Assembly: GCA_947589475.1 (NCBI GenBank)
Contig: CANQBO010000008.1
Coordinates: 18,440 to 82,439 of the forward strand
Reading direction: 5' to 3'
Source of the DNA: an uncultured Clostridia bacterium
GTDB lineage: Bacteria; Bacillota; Clostridia; Christensenellales; CAG-917
DNA: 64,000 bases
In this document: in pieces, positions 63,946-64,000 of the stretch
How the letters are laid out: every line of letters starts with the position of its first letter
How positions within the stretch are numbered: the first letter of the stretch is position 1
Notes under the pieces: model-generated
Databases searched by the model: none
What the model saw: the letters and a program-made list of their open reading frames with translations, nothing else
Told to the model about the DNA's origin: nothing
Translations under genes and position numbers: made by a program

Positions 63946-64000
63946 GTGCAACACTTTCTTGACAAAAAAAGGTTCATATGCAAAGTCCAACTGTTATAAT

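Overview
The window looks like chromosome of an anaerobic, spore-forming member of the Bacillota (class Clostridia; a Christensenellales-type uncultured gut lineage is only a guess). Support comes from stage II sporulation protein R, a SleB/YpeB germination pair, a single-chain pyruvate:ferredoxin oxidoreductase, HypA/HypB nickel chaperones, many lipobox lipoproteins, GGAGG-type ribosome binding sites and intrinsic terminators with T tracts. TGA is a stop codon. Most genes lie on the + strand. I saw no tRNA, rRNA or CRISPR array.

Layout. 0-7.5 kb: an MBG/InlB-repeat lipoprotein; a tightly overlapping operon hypB - 934-residue iron-sulfur flavoprotein - hypA; then an AlbA_2/HATPase regulator behind a striking array of CTTAA(G) boxes spaced 20-21 bp. 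7.7-24.5 kb: a 1999-residue lipoprotein with a G10 tract in its signal peptide, a second His/Cys-repeat lipoprotein, and a MoxR - DUF58 - von Willebrand (Bat-like) membrane operon ending in a lipoprotein. 24.5-31.5 kb: a possible structured leader RNA, membrane proteins, a condensation-type acyltransferase, an esterase, and birA-bioY preceded by an N14 BirA operator. 31.6-41.3 kb: an XRE repressor divergent from a BspA-type LRR lipoprotein with twin operators, a PPC-domain surface protein, a membrane-anchored double-GTPase-like protein, a DUF2804 protein, a mosaic repeat region, and a second XRE divergent from a SLOG protein. 41.8-50.5 kb: nifJ/PFOR, another repeat region, spoIIR, sleB-ypeB and a zinc-ribbon membrane protein.

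50.53-61.87 kb is the most notable part: an about 11.3-kb element bounded by a perfect 24-bp direct repeat. It encodes an SprT-like metalloprotein, a candidate single-strand binding protein, three envelope/virion-like membrane proteins, a 30-residue single-pass peptide resembling a filamentous phage coat protein, a Zot-like morphogenesis ATPase, an HUH rolling-circle replication protein, a DDE transposase/integrase, and a zinc-ribbon PD-(D/E)XK-like nuclease as opposite-strand cargo. It also holds several very large hairpins. I interpret it as a filamentous phage (inovirus-like) prophage of a Gram-positive host.

61.9-64 kb: a cobalamin riboswitch controls a DUF4430-like lipoprotein and an ECF transporter S component. 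The end is an inverted copy of the mosaic intergenic repeat seen at 39.8-40.1 kb.
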